Below, piece by piece: positions 11,246-22,376 of a DNA stretch of 64,000 bases (within the stretch, counting starts at the first letter, position 1; each line of letters opens with the position of its first letter). Origin of the DNA: Symsagittifera roscoffensis. Taxonomy: Eukaryota > Xenacoelomorpha > Acoela > Convolutidae. The notes under the pieces are model-generated. The model made no database searches. It saw only the letters and a list, made by a program, of their open reading frames with translations, and had not been told where the DNA came from. A program made the position numbers and the translations under genes. The DNA lies in assembly GCF_963678635.1 (NCBI RefSeq), contig NC_087063.1:61791850-61855849 (forward strand). The letters run 5' to 3'.

Positions 11246-12592
11246 TCATCCTCTCCCGTTCCAAAGCGATTCTGCTGCAGGAGGTACTGGATAAGAGTAT
11301 GTCGCAGATCTCTTATTTTGGTCAGTGCGCCGCTTCACGTCAAACCTCCTCACGTTCTCTCTCATTTGCTCAGGGTAGCGGGTCAGATTCATCAATCCTC
11401 CCAAGTTCCCGTGCGTTATCGGAATTAATGTCAGAAGTCCATATAACCTCAAATTCTGCAGTTCTTCAGTGAGCAGTGCCACTGGTCCTCTCACAAAGTT
11501 CTCCGCTCCAAACTTCCCGAACAGGGCTAGTAGTTCCACGCTTGATAACTCTGTGACTGCTTGGAGGAAATCTCTAATCAGGTATCGAGAGATCGATGGG
11601 TAAACTTTTGCCAGCATGCTGTCAGTCCGGTCAAAGCCTTCTTCTCCCTTTACTTTATGTGTCCAGAAAGCTTCCAGGATAACTTGGCACACTCTGTTTA
11701 CAAACTCGGCTGATTTCTCTCCAGCATTTTTGGCCAGGTTCACCCCTTTCATCAAGTAGGCATGGATTTTCTTGATCATCACTGGGCCTCGCTCGAAAGC
11801 ATCCGTGCCCAATGCGGCTATTCGAGGGGTCAAGTGCAGCCACTTGCTAGTCTCTGGTTTTCTTCTCAAGACCATTGCTTCGAAGTGGCCTCTCGTCTCC
11901 TTGGAGTTTTTCCTTCTATCTTCTTCCTCTATCAATTCCATTCCTCGGAACCATAAGTCGTTAGACATCGCTACTATTACTCGATGGTCATCGTCAATTT
12001 CTGGTCTCAGTTTGAGTTGTCGGCTGAAGTTGGACAGTTCCAACTCCAGTACTTCAATTAAAACTAACATGTGTAGTGAATGTTCCTTGAATCCTCGCAT
12101 AGCAATCGAGATGTCAGAACACACCGCATGTAATTCCGCCCTAAGTGGTCTGAGGTTCTCCATCTCTATTTCGCGATTCGGGGCAGATATGATCACATCA
12201 TATTTCCCTTCCGAGAGCAACGCCACCATCGCATATACAAACTTCAGTCCATCCGGGAGATGTGCATATCCCGGAGACAGTGCAAACACAGCTTTGGGTG
12301 TTATCTTCGGGAATGCACCTTCTTTCAGCGTGTCCATTATTTCACCCATCGGTTCGAGGATGTTCTTTATCGCTGGCCATACTGTGTCCTCTACCGTTGT
12401 AGGCTCTCTGAGTCTGCTCAGGAAACCCCTACTGTGTAGATGGTCGTTTATGCCGGCAAATACGATCGTGATCGGGTTCATTTCCGTATGTCGTTGTATC
12501 CCGATTGTCATTGACACCGACTGCATTAGGTCCAGGTCGAGCGCTGCCAACAATACAACGTCAGGCCAAAACAGAGACTTGGCGGTATGCAC
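11246..12592 (-). pseudogene. S/A polyprotein segment with possible second SGNH-like region, copy 2
   Basis: This open stretch of 448 residues is homologous to the C-terminal half of 49193-50782 plus 48390-49220. It contains ITIVFAGINDHLHS, which resembles SGNH block III (GxND), and FALSPGYAHLPDG. No clear catalytic serine block survives and no block V His is obvious. The last 25 or so residues are out of frame relative to copy 6. It begins the left arm of the large palindrome. Confidence 0.65.
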
Positions 12593-13301
12593 GAAGTCTC
12601 AGTTCGCGACTATCAGAATCTTTGCTTTTCTCATTTCCACTTTATCATACGCTGCAAAGATAGTCTCGTCCTCCCTAATCATCTTCATCCCACCATATTT
12701 CTTAACATAGCCTTCTTGTGCCACCTGTTTCGGGTATGCTCTTTCTTTCACATGACATGGGGTTGCTCGTATTTGCTAGAACACTTTGACAATTTGTCCT
12801 ATTGATGCCCTCGTTGTCAATAATCTTCCGGGTCTTTCTTCTCAATTTCCTTCACCATGATTCAGTTTCACGTCCTGCAAAAGTCTTGCAATTACTGGAC
12901 CCATTGTGTTGTTTGAGGGCAGTCCCTCTAAATCGGCGAATCTTATGGAGGTCATGGAGGGTGAAGTTAATGCCTGCTGCTATCAACCAGTCCACACCTG
13001 CGATTGAGTGCAGTCCGTTGATGGATAGCGTCGCTCCATTCAGCATCCTTTTGGCATCGGCTGCAAACCTTACCGTCTGAAAGTTCAATTTCATCTGGTC
13101 CTGTTTATAGACATGCCAGGGGGAAGGTATGGGCCTCGAGCACATCAAAGAGCTTCCCTCTGTTCGTCGTTCTTCTCGGCTGGTGCTCGTGTTCTCCGAT
13201 CTCGTTTCCGGTCTGGAGGTACCTGTTGTCTCCTTAGTCGGGTTGACAGGTCCCAATCTTCGCCGTGGATTAACGGTTCTTCTTACTGGCGCTTCTCCCA
13301 A
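12593..13301 (-). pseudogene. S/A polyprotein linker segment, copy 2
   Basis: The 149 open residues at 12852-13301 are Arg/Ser/Thr-rich (RRTVNPRRRLGPVNP, TSREERRTEG), then pass into a conserved block (WHVYKQDQMKLNF, RMLNGATLSING). The stretch 12593-12851 is a frameshifted continuation. The segment links the SGNH domain to the downstream region in copy 6 (inside 49193-50782). Confidence 0.6.
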
Positions 13302-13387
13302 TCGGTCCAGTACGTCCGTTTTTTGCCCTGGCTCGCTGGAGCTTTGCGGCCTGTAGGTCGCGGCTGGGACCGCTCCGAGACGTGTTT

Positions 13388-14251
13388 CTAGGTTGGGGGG
13401 GGGGGGGGCACGAAGCTTGAGAGTGCCGGCTCGTTCGTCGTTTCTTCTTTCTTTAGTACTCCCGTGTCAAAGAGCTCGACCTCCATTTTGTCCAGTCGCT
13501 CCTGGAAGACTGGGTTCATCCAGGCTTGTCTTTCTATACTATCAAAGTGGATTCCATCGGTGGTAAGTCTGGCCTGATCCATAGCTCGGAGCTCGTGTTC
13601 AATATCCATGAGGATCATCTGTCCAGCATTACGACTCGCCAGATTTCTCAGTATGCTGTTCCACCTGATGACTACTTCGTTTTGCTTCATTCCTGCTGAT
13701 GTCAACGTTCTCGTGCTCATCGGTATGGTGCAGACGGCCAGTACCGCGCACTTGAACTTCTGCCAGAGAGTAGTGAATAGGCACATCATCATCTCAGGGG
13801 CTGCAGAGGTCTTTGCTGGTAACGTGACACTGTCAGCTCCCGTTTTCTTTATCGTTTCTTGGGAGAGTTCCAATCTGCCCGTGTCGTCGATTCTTCCATA
13901 GGGTGCAGTCACCCCGGAACCTGGCGCATTCCTATTAGAGACTAGTCGGCCAACTGTTTCTATCAACTTCCGCACTGTCTGCTCCACGACTGGGTCACCT
14001 AGGGTATCACTTGGGTCCGGGATCGTCACTCTTCCTGACGTAGTCGGGGGTCGCACCTCCGTCGTTTGACTTAGTTCGCGAGGCGTTAGGAGCTCCATCG
14101 GGGACTGCCATCGACGAATATTCCTTGCAGGTATCGCTTTTTCTACTGCCGTCGTCAACGCAAGCCGTTCCGATCGCTCTTTAAATTCTTGCCTCAAGCG
14201 TTCTTTTTCTTGACCCTGATTGTTTTTACAATCTTCAAACTGTTTTTCCAC
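13388..14251 (-). pseudogene. Coiled coil plus C-terminal half of SGNH domain, copy 2
   Basis: The N-terminal residues (FEDCKNNQGQEKERLRQEF) are coiled coil. The C-terminal part keeps SGNH block V (TTDGIHFD). The stretch carrying blocks I-III is deleted between SAAPE and MMMCLFTTLWQ, exactly as in copy 3, so the hydrolase could not work. A run of 14 G near the 3' end (about 13395-13408) disrupts the frame. Confidence 0.7.
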
Positions 14252-14339
14252 ATATGTCTGTCTTCTTCTACACTGAGCATAGTCTTAGTTACTTGATCTA
14301 GCTCTCTTCTGGTCTTCTCCAGTTCTTGCATCGTTCCTT

Positions 14340-14705
14340 TCAGATCTTGAATCGTCTCTTTGGCAGAGGCATCTCACCTGGTCGGTAGGTCCTGGAACTT
14401 CCCAACCCAGGCTCCTTCGCCAAGTCACTTCCTGAGAGAGCCCCGTTCCTCCACTTCAAAACCGTCATGTTTGGGCGGTCTAGTACTCCTCTTTCTCCAT
14501 ATGCGGCCATCATTAAGACTTCCGTGGGGCGGTCCCCACGGTTATCATGCCCTAAGATGTTTATTAAGGCGACCAGCAACATGACTACCTCTGGCTCCTC
14601 CAGAGCGAAGTCTCGATCCATCAGCCGACGATAGATCGCATCTATCATCGGTCCTACATATGCCTCTGCTAGGTCGATCAATTCATTCAAATCGAAGTTG
14701 TCCAT
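14340..14705 (-). pseudogene. N-terminal module of S/A polyprotein, copy 2
   Basis: It starts MDNFDLNELIDLAEAYVG and carries DRDFALEEPEVVMLL and YGERGVLDRPN, closely matching 51981-52286. The ATG is conserved with copy 6 and follows a conserved noncoding stretch, so it is the likely true start of the polyprotein. The NLS-like segment present in copies 3 and 6 is deleted here. Confidence 0.65.
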
Positions 14706-15003
14706 TTCTTTAGATTCAGTTTGATTATCAGTTTGCTCAATTGAAATCTGATGAATAAATAATGATCAATCAGGATCTAGAAAAGAGGTCACGAATATCA
14801 CATTGTTCAACGTTACTCTAATTTTGTTTTAAAATTTATTTAAAACAGTCAGATAAAAAGATTTTGACCTTAAAATTTATTAAAATCAGTCTATTGCTAA
14901 AATTTTGGAATTCGACCAAAGAATGGACAGTCCAAACTTTGGATATTTTCCTAAGATCGTCATTCGATTATTGATGATCACTAATCCCTTCGTACCCAGG
15001 GTC
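14706..15003 (-). promoter_or_regulatory. Conserved noncoding region between macro-like ORF and S/A polyprotein, copy 2
   Basis: No ORF is conserved here, yet the DNA aligns well with 52287-52668 in copy 6. In the sense direction it holds CTCTTTTCTAG followed by ATCCTGATTGATCATT, with the AG at 14777-14778. This is a pyrimidine-rich 3' splice-site-like sequence about 75 bases before the S/A ATG. It may serve expression of the downstream genes by splicing or an internal promoter. Confidence 0.45.
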
Positions 15004-15704
15004 TTAGTAACATAGTGTGACACCTCCCGCATGCAACCAAAACTCAGTTATACTCAAATAATTTTTCTTATGTGAGTATATCTGTATGTTAGTATTAGAA
15101 AAGATTACGTGTATCAGTGCATATAGCTCCCGTGGATGCAATCGTCCTCGGTTCGGGTCGTATATTGGAAGCGAGAGTTCCTTTACCTCCCTTTTCACAA
15201 GGAAGTCTCTCAGTCTCGTCGAGGACAAGACCAAGTTTTCCAGGTCCACGTGTCGCTTCTCCGTCGCCCTCGTCACCAAGAAGCATAAATACTTTCCTGG
15301 TATCTGCGAAGCCACCGGAGGCAAGGCTGCTACGCCTCCTATTCCTGTTCTTTACTTCCAAAGAAATTCTATGTTTTTATACTCTCTCTTAAAATCCGCT
15401 GCTAACGCTGTCCTGAATCTCATGTCCGCTGTAATCGCTATCGCACATGTTCTATTTGTAAATATAAAATCACTATCTGTCAATCTTATGCTACTTGAGT
15501 ACTCTTTTGGCAAATTAAAATATGACTCAACTACTCTTCCTATTATGTCCGGTTTCTTAGAGTCCTCACCTCTTTCTGCTTCTACATCACCTGTCTCTCT
15601 TGCTATTCTTATTTTTTTATTAATATTTTTTCAGTGTGGGTAAGTCCTACCCCACTCCCGGACAAAAATATCCATCGACGTCCCCGTCGATCGCAATCCA
15701 GATA
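15004..15704 (-). pseudogene. Macro-domain-like part of the post-integrase ORF, copy 2
   Basis: It is homologous to the C-terminal two thirds of 52669-53682. The stretch GKYLCFLVTRATEK followed by VKELSLPIYDPNRGRL matches the last half of a TARG1/Poa1-like macro domain in order and spacing. The frame is shifted near 15325-15370 and again near 15600. Copy 3 has lost this domain entirely. Confidence 0.55.
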
Positions 15705-16166
15705 TTAAATCGACGTGGATGCAGGAATGAGTAATTGCCCTTCCTTCTCAGCCCAGGAAGGATCATCCCTTTCGGTTTTTATGTATTTCATGCTCTCACG
15801 GTCTACATCTTGAATCGTGACGCTGGTCTCCTTTGCTTCCGACGTCACTTCGTTCAGCCATTCCAAGACACGCAGATTCGTCAAGTCTTGTTCGTAAGAC
15901 TGCTGTTGCTCGTCGTCGAATTCTGCCTCGGGCTTAGACCGGTCATCGATCCACTCCTCGTCGCAGTCATCGACTATGTTGATGTCTTGTGACACGGTTT
16001 TTTCTTCTAGACCCACCAATTCTTCCACTATCTTCTTCAGAACTATTCTGTCCACTACGAAGTCATCTCCGTAAATATTGTATTTCTTCGTGAGTCTTGT
16101 CCTTTCACTCTGTCGTGTCTGTATCGTAATCGGAAGGTCTGGTTCCAAACTCTGGCGGACTTCCAC
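15705..16166 (-). pseudogene. Acidic N-terminal part of the macro-like ORF, copy 2
   Basis: This 153-residue stretch lies in frame with the integrase C-terminus across the UGA at 16182-16184. It has an acidic, Gln-rich region (EFDDEQQQSYEQDLTNLRV) also seen in copy 6. The tyrosine codon in YGDDFVVD is intact here, whereas copy 6 has a TAG at that place. Confidence 0.6.
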
Positions 16167-16181
16167 CTGTTCGAGGTCTTG

Positions 16182-16691
16182 TCAGTCCTCTTCTGCGTAG
16201 GGTAAGGTTTCTTCACCTGCTTCAATCACCTCATTGGTATCCAGGCCCAGTGGTGTACTTGATCCTTCCTCTACCACCTCATTCCCATCATTCTTTCGCC
16301 TAGTGCCCTTCTCATTGACCTCGCAGTCAGGGTCTATCATCAGATAATACCCCTCCTCCATTTCTGCAGGTATACACCAGTCTTCCGTATATGGGTTGTG
16401 TGGCTTAATATTTTCGTAGTGAGCGGCTCGGTCGTTACTCAGTCTGCAAAAACGTCCCTCCTGGTGCACTTTCGTAATCATGAAGGGTCCCCTCCACTTC
16501 TTTAGGAGCTTTTTTGTTCCTTTCGGTGGTAAAACATTTTGAAATACCCATACGTAGTCTCCTACCGAGTAAGCTTTTGGACCAGCTGCTTTTTTATCAA
16601 ACCTTTGTCTCTGCCTTGCCTGTGCCTGCTGTTGTAAGCTACCATCAACTGTGGAAAGTACCTGTTCCAATCGGTCATGTACCTGGAACAA
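16182..16691 (-). pseudogene. Integrase C-terminal region (GPF/Y-like module), copy 2
   Basis: The sequence LLKKWRGPFMITKVHQEGRF matches the GPY/F module that follows the catalytic core in gypsy integrases. The tail ends PYAEED before an in-frame UGA. The tail is nearly identical to copy 3 (21166-21675) and close to copy 6. Confidence 0.7.
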
Positions 16692-17501
16692 TATACCCTC
16701 AGCATCGACACCAACGTCCGATTTGCCTCTCCACTAAGCCATTTGTCTGGGGAGGGTATGTCGTGGAGTGAGCTTGCGCCACCTGTGAGAGTCTCATGAG
16801 CTCTTTCGTAAGTTCCCCCAGGAAAGTTGTTCCGTTATCCGATTGAAGTCCTGATTATAGCCACTGTCTGTCATACATATTTTCTGGTGGTCAATCTGCA
16901 CCACCTCGTTGATTTCAGATGACTCGATCGACTGCAAAAGAAATCCCAATTTCCTTGGATCCTTGAACTGTTGGCATGACAGACATGCTGTTACCCACTT
17001 CTCGCATGCCTTCTTCATCCCAGATCACTCAAAGCGCTTCAGAATCTTCTGGTAGATTTTTTCATATCCCTTATGGCTCATCTGATCATGCGGCCTGAAT
17101 AAAAATTCTGTCTGATAGAGTTGCTACAACACTATCGCGTTATATTTTTGCAGCACTTTGTCTTCTTTTCTTCTCTTACAAGCCACAATCCCGTCCTTGT
17201 TCAGATATAACCTTCCCTCTTTTTGCATAAAAGACTGTCTCAGAATACGGTAACTGTCTTCCTCCAGGTCACTTTGTCTGGTGTTCTATTTTCGATCCAA
17301 CTTTTCAAGCTACTCGTCATGCGGTCATTTTTTGTGCTCTTAGTAGGTCTGAGAGTCTGTATCTCGCCTTCAAGTACGTCTTCATGACCCTCAATTGACT
17401 ATTCATTTCATCGGGCTGATGCATGCCATCTTCCATCTTCACCCATCAAACTTTCTCCAATGGGTCTGTCTCTCGTCTGAAGGCTTGAAGATCAGTCCTG
17501 A
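16692..17501 (-). pseudogene. Integrase zinc-finger and core remnants, copy 2
   Basis: The HHCC region is damaged; CEKWVTACLSCQQ is visible at 16794-17018 together with the first core Asp (QIDHQKICMTD). A deletion then removes the piece between the first and second catalytic Asp, leaving a frameshifted trace of SDNG. Several stops upstream destroy the pre-integrase region. It cannot be active. Confidence 0.65.
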
Positions 17502-18128
17502 CTACTTCTTTCTGCTCTCTATCTGCTTTCTACTCATCGATCGTTTCGATACCGCTATTGTTTCTAGATCATCCGCTGCATTGTCAAAGACTGTTTCGCT
17601 GGGTACCAGGTAGCGATCACTGTCAGGGTCTTGATATACCTCTCCGTCCAAGTCTCTTGCTCGAGTCTCCACTAGTAACGTATGGATCGCTAGCTTTGAC
17701 AATTGCGATAACGTACTCGAGTTCTTGTCTGAGCAGGTGTCAATTCCTGAATTCCTTGAGTTGTAAGCAATGAAAAAGTCTTCCACTGAGCACGCTTCCT
17801 CCTCGGGATCAATTGTATGCGCTCTGCTCATCCATCTGAACTCCCAAGACAGAATTTTGTATTCTAGGTCTTGTTGCTCACCTTGAACACCCTCCTCTAC
17901 ACCCGAATCCCCAGACAAACATTCTTGTCCCGGGTCTTGTTGATCAACTCGCCGATCAATGTGGTCTTCCAATGTGGGGGTTGCTATGACCACCTCATCC
18001 ACGTAACACATCTCAAGGTTCCCGTAATTCTTCGTTACTCTGGTCAAAGCCTGAGCCATTAGTCTTTGAAAAGTCACCGTGGCGTTGCACCAGCCAAAGG
18101 GCATCCTCTTCCACTGGTACAACCCCAA
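17502..18128 (-). pseudogene. RT core fused by deletion to pre-integrase region, copy 2
   Basis: It runs from MGLYQWKRMPFG through the RT box, here YVDE instead of YVDD, to EDHIDR. It then jumps to the region before integrase (SKLAIHTLLVETRARD). About 1.5-2 kb encoding the RT thumb and connection, RNase H and the following linker is missing compared with copy 6. The same fusion and the same YVDE are in copy 3 (19729-20355). Confidence 0.7.
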
Positions 18129-19016
18129 TTCACATGCGAATCCGGTCTTTTCTCTCTCTTTCTTTCGCAGAGGGACTTGTCAGAGAGCAGAACCCAAGTC
18201 CAGTGTGGTGAAGAACTTGGCGTCACCAAGTTTAGAGAGGCTCTCGTCTATTCGCGGTATCGGGCACGCATCTTTTATTGTCACTTTTATTGTCACAGAA
18301 CCTACGCTGTCACCCCTTCTTCTTGGTCATGACTACCACGCAAACCCAAGTTGATTTAAAGGGTTCTGTCATGTCGTATTCGAGCAACATTTCTATTTAC
18401 GCTCGGCACGCTTCCGATTTATGAGGCGTCATTCGCCTTGTGCCTTCCCTATGAGGAATGGCGACTTCCTCTAACTCTATTTCGTGTTCGACAAAGTTGC
18501 AACAACCGATATCCCCCTTATGTTTTGAAAATACGTCCGCGTTCCGATTTAAAACCGCCCTTAATGATCAAAATCCCCCTCACCTATTTTCCCTATCAAG
18601 TTTTCTATCTCCGGAAAACCGGTTTGTCGGATTCTAAATCGTATGACGAGAGGCGTTTCTGAAAATTCGAGCAGCTCGACAAGCCGTCATTCTTTTCGGA
18701 TTTCTTTGAAAACAATTTATTAATAGATTTTTTTAAATGAATCAATTCTCTTTAAAACTTTATCTCTATCAGCATGATTCGGCCAGTCTTTCACGTTATA
18801 TCTCTTCAATCTTTGTGTCTCCTCATAGTCGGTCTTCATCGGCAAAGCGTAACCAATCGAAACTCCTGACAAAATTAAGGACCAAGATGAATTGGTCTGA
18901 GTCGTCTAAGTTCTCAACCACCAGGAAGCTCATCAAAGATCGCGTCCTCCCATGTGAAGGACCGTTATTGGTCCCCTTCCGGCCACGTAGAATGCTCCGC
19001 AGTTGGCGGCCGCCAA
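18129..19016 (-). pseudogene. Protease-to-RT linker and RT N-terminal remnants, copy 2
   Basis: Frameshifted traces match copy 6 from about 57360 to 58570 (ADIGCCNFVEHEIELEE and the protease-downstream block), with a deletion of about 0.35 kb around 18860. It runs into the N gap and has no coding capacity. Any frame read across 19017-19216 is an artefact of the N run. Confidence 0.55.
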
Positions 19017-19216
19017 NNNNNNNNNNNNNNNNNNNNNNNNNNNNNNNNNNNNNNNNNNNNNNNNNNNNNNNNNNNNNNNNNNNNNNNNNNNNNNNNNNNN
19101 NNNNNNNNNNNNNNNNNNNNNNNNNNNNNNNNNNNNNNNNNNNNNNNNNNNNNNNNNNNNNNNNNNNNNNNNNNNNNNNNNNNNNNNNNNNNNNNNNNNN
19201 NNNNNNNNNNNNNNNN
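19017..19216. other. Assembly gap of 200 N
   Basis: A run of 200 N sits at the centre of the large inverted repeat. The round length suggests a fixed-size scaffold gap, so the true spacer length is unknown. Confidence 0.95.
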
Positions 19217-19728
19217 AATTTAGAATCCGACAAACCGGTTTTCCGGAGATAGAAAACTTGATAGGGAAAATAGGTGAGGGGGATTTTGATCATTAAGGGC
19301 GGTTTTAAATCGGAACGCGGACGTATTTTCAAAACATAAGGGGGATATCGGTTGTTGCAACTTTGTCGAACACGAAATAGAGTTAGAGGAAGGCGCCATT
19401 CCTCATAGGGAAGGCACAAGGCGAATGACGCCTCATAAATCGGAAGCGTGCCGAGCGGAAATAGAAATGTTGCTCGAATACGACATGACAGAACCCTTCA
19501 AATCAACTTGGGTTTGCGTGGTAACCATGACCAAGAAGAAGGGGTGACAGCGTAGGTTCTGTGACAATAAAAGTGACAATAAAAGATGCGTGCCCGATAC
19601 CGCGAATAGACGAGAGCCTCTCTAAACTTGGTGACGCCAAGTTCTTCACCACACTGGACTTGGGTTCTGCCTTCTGACAAGTCCCTCTGCGAAAGAAAGA
19701 GAGAGAAAAGACCGGATTCGCATGTGAA
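19217..19728 (+). pseudogene. Protease-RT linker and RT N-terminal remnants, copy 3
   Basis: Frameshifted matches to copy 6 include NFVEHEIELEE-type sequence and the start of RT. Stops and a small insertion near 19545-19580 interrupt it. It begins at the N gap, at a point aligned to about 57860 in copy 6. Confidence 0.5.
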
Positions 19729-20355
19729 TTGGGGTTGTACCAGTGGAAGAGGATGCCCTTTGGCTGGTGCAACGCCACGGTGACTCTTCAAAGACTGATG
19801 GCTCAGGCTTTGACCAGAGTAACGAAGAATTACGGGAACCTTGTGATGTGTTACGTGGATGAGGTGGTCATAGCAACCCCCACATTGGAAGACCACATTG
19901 ATCGGCGAGTTGATCAACGGGACCCGGGACAAGAATGTTTGTCTGGGGATTCGGGTGTAGAGGAGGGTGTTCAAGGTGAGCAACAAGACCTAGAATACAA
20001 AATTCTGTCCTGGGAGTTCAGATGGATGAGCAGAGCGCATACAACTGATCCCGAGGAGGAAGCGTGCTCAGTGGAAGACTTTTTCATTGCTTACAACTCA
20101 AGGAATTCAGGAATTGACACCTGCTCAGACAAGAACTCGAGTACGTTATCGCAATTGTCAAAGCTAGCGATCCACACGTTACTAGTGGAGACTCGAGCAA
20201 GAGACTTGGACGGAGAGGTATATCAAGACCCTGACAGTGATCGCTACCTGGTACCCAGCGAAACAGTCTTTGACAATGCAGCGGATGATCTAGAAACAAT
20301 AGCGGTATCGAAACGATCGATGAGTAGAAAGCAGATAGAAAGCAGAAAGAAGTAG
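19729..20355 (+). pseudogene. RT core fused by deletion to pre-integrase region, copy 3
   Basis: These 208 residues are nearly identical to 17502-18128 on the other arm, with only a few substitutions. The RT box reads YVDE. RNase H is absent through the same deletion. The open frame is fortuitous; the product would lack the RT thumb and the second catalytic Asp of the box. Confidence 0.65.
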
Positions 20356-21165
20356 TCAGGACTGATCTTCAAGCCTTCAGACGAGAGACAGACCCATTGG
20401 AGAAAGTTTGATGGGTGAAGATGGAAGATGGCATGCATCAGCCCGATGAAATGAATAGTTAATTGAGGGTCATGAAGACGTACTTGAAGGCGAGATACAG
20501 ACTCTCAGACCTACTAAGAGCACAAAAAATGACCGCATGACGAGTAGCTTGAAAAGTTGGATCGAAAATGGAACACCAGACAAAGTGACCTGGAGGAAGA
20601 CAGTTACCGTATTCTGAGACAGTCTTTTATGCAAAAAGAGGGAAGGTTATATCTGAACAAGGACGGGATCGTGGCTTGTAAGAGAAGAAAAGAAGACAAA
20701 GTGCTGCAAAAATATAACGCGATAGTGTTGTAGCAACTCTATCAGACAGAATTTTTATTCAGGCCGCATGATCAGATGAGCCATAAGGGATATGAAAAAA
20801 TCTACCAGAAGATTATGAAGCGCTTTGAGTGATCTGGGATGAAGAAGGCATGCGAGAAGTGGGTAACAGCATGTCTGTCATGCCAACAGGTCAAGGATCC
20901 AAGGAAATTGGGATTTCTTTTGCAGTCGATCGAGTCATCTGAAATCAACGAGGTGGTGCAGATTGACCACCAGAAAATATGTATGACAGACAGTGGCTAT
21001 AATCAGGACTTCAATCGGATAACGGAACAACTTTCCTGGGGGAACTTACGAAAGAGCTCATGAGACTCTCACAGGTGGCGCAAGCTCACTCCACGACATA
21101 CCCTCCCCAGACAAATGGCTTAGTGGAGAGGCAAATCGGACGTTGGTGTCGATGCTGAGGGTATA
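20356..21165 (+). pseudogene. Pre-integrase, zinc-finger and core remnants, copy 3
   Basis: CEKWVTACLSCQQVKD and QIDHQKICMTD are readable at 20839-21063, followed by the same core deletion as in copy 2. Several stops lie upstream. YPPQTNGLVE-like sequence, the region of the third catalytic residue, is visible out of frame near 21105-21130. Confidence 0.6.
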
Positions 21166-21675
21166 TTGTTCCAGGTACATGACCGATTGGAACAGGTACT
21201 TTCCACAGTTGATGGTAGCTTACAACAGCAGGCACAGGCAAGGCAGAGACAAAGGTTTGATAAAAAAGCAGCTGGTCCAAAAGCTTACTCGGTAGGAGAC
21301 TACGTATGGGTATTTCAAAATGTTTTACCACCGAAAGGAACAAAAAAGCTCCTAAAGAAGTGGAGGGGACCCTTCATGATTACGAAAGTGCACCAGGAGG
21401 GACGTTTTTGCAGACTGAGTAACGACCGAGCCGCTCACTACGAAAATATTAAGCCACACAACCCATATACGGAAGACTGGTGTATACCTGCAGAAATGGA
21501 GGAGGGGTATTATCTGATGATAGACCCTGACTGCGAGGTCAATGAGAAGGGCACTAGGCGAAAGAATGATGGGAATGAGGTGGTAGAGGAAGGATCAAGT
21601 ACACCACTGGGCCTGGATACCAATGAGGTGATTGAAGCAGGTGAAGAAGCCTTACCCTACGCAGAAGAGGACTGA
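21166..21675 (+). pseudogene. Integrase C-terminal region, copy 3
   Basis: It is the mirror image of 16182-16691, with KKLLKKWRGPFMITKV and a C-terminus of PYAEED followed by TGA at 21673-21675. The frame then stays open into the macro-like ORF. Confidence 0.65.
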
Positions 21676-21690
21676 CAAGACCTCGAACAG

Positions 21691-22364
21691 GTGGAAGTCC
21701 GCCAGAGTTTGGAACCAGACCTTCCGATTACGATACAGACACGACAGAGTGAAAGGACAAGACTCACGAAGAAATACAATATTTACGGAGATGACTTCGT
21801 AGTGGACAGAATAGTTCTGAAGAAGATAGTGGAAGAATTGGTGGGTCTAGAAGAAAAAACCGTGTCACAAGACATCAACATAGTCGATGACTGCGACGAG
21901 GAGTGGATCGATGACCGGTCTAAGCCCGAGGCAGAATTCGACGACGAGCAACAGCAGTCTTACGAACAAGACTTGACGAATCTGCGTGTCTTGGAATGGC
22001 TGAACGAAGTGACGTCGGAAGCAAAGGAGACCAGCGTCACGATTCAAGATGTAGACCGTGAGAGCATGAAATACATAAAAACCGAAAGGGATGATCCTTC
22101 CTGGGCTGAGAAGGAAGGGCAATTACTCATTCCTGCATCCACGTCGATTTAATATCTGGATTGCGATCGACGGGGACGTCGATGGATATTTTTGTCCGGG
22201 GAGTGGGGTAGGACTTACCCACACTGAAAAAATATTAATAAAAAAATAAGAATAGCAAGAGAGACAGGTGATGTAGAAGCAGAAAGAGGTGAGGACTCTA
22301 AGAAACCGGACATAATAGGAAGAGTAGTTGAGTCATATTTTAATTTGCCAAAAGAGTACTCAAG
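21691..22364 (+). pseudogene. N-terminal half of macro-like ORF, truncated, copy 3
   Basis: It matches 15705-16166 residue for residue (EFDDEQQQSYEQDLTNLRV) and continues, frameshifted, to NLPKEYS-like sequence at about 22360. There a deletion removes the macro-like domain, the noncoding region and the start of the S polyprotein. Confidence 0.6.
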
Positions 22365-22376
22365 TATGTAGGACCG

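Larger units (their letters stand above)
5753..19016 (-). mobile_element. Copy 2 of the giant element, degenerate, inverted
   Basis: In minus-strand order it holds protease-RT linker remnants, RT, integrase, the macro-like ORF, S/A polyprotein pieces, ORF-B pieces and LTR, in the same order as copy 6. It is broken by frameshifts and large deletions: the RT C-terminus plus RNase H, the integrase core, the N-terminal half of the SGNH domain and the middle of ORF-A. The 3' half is very close to copy 4 and the 5' half very close to copy 3. Its right end runs into the assembly gap. Confidence 0.8.

Noticed and set aside
10925-12710. Long antisense frames over the S polyprotein (for example 11772-12710 and 24428-25297)
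   Set aside because: They are shadows of the real minus- or plus-strand coding frames and show no domain of their own.
14340-14705. Host gene captured between elements
   Set aside because: The same module recurs in copies 2, 3 and 6 at the same place, so it belongs to the element.
18737-19419. Open frames running through 19017-19216
   Set aside because: They exist only because the N run has no stop codon; the sequence on either side is pol pseudogene.
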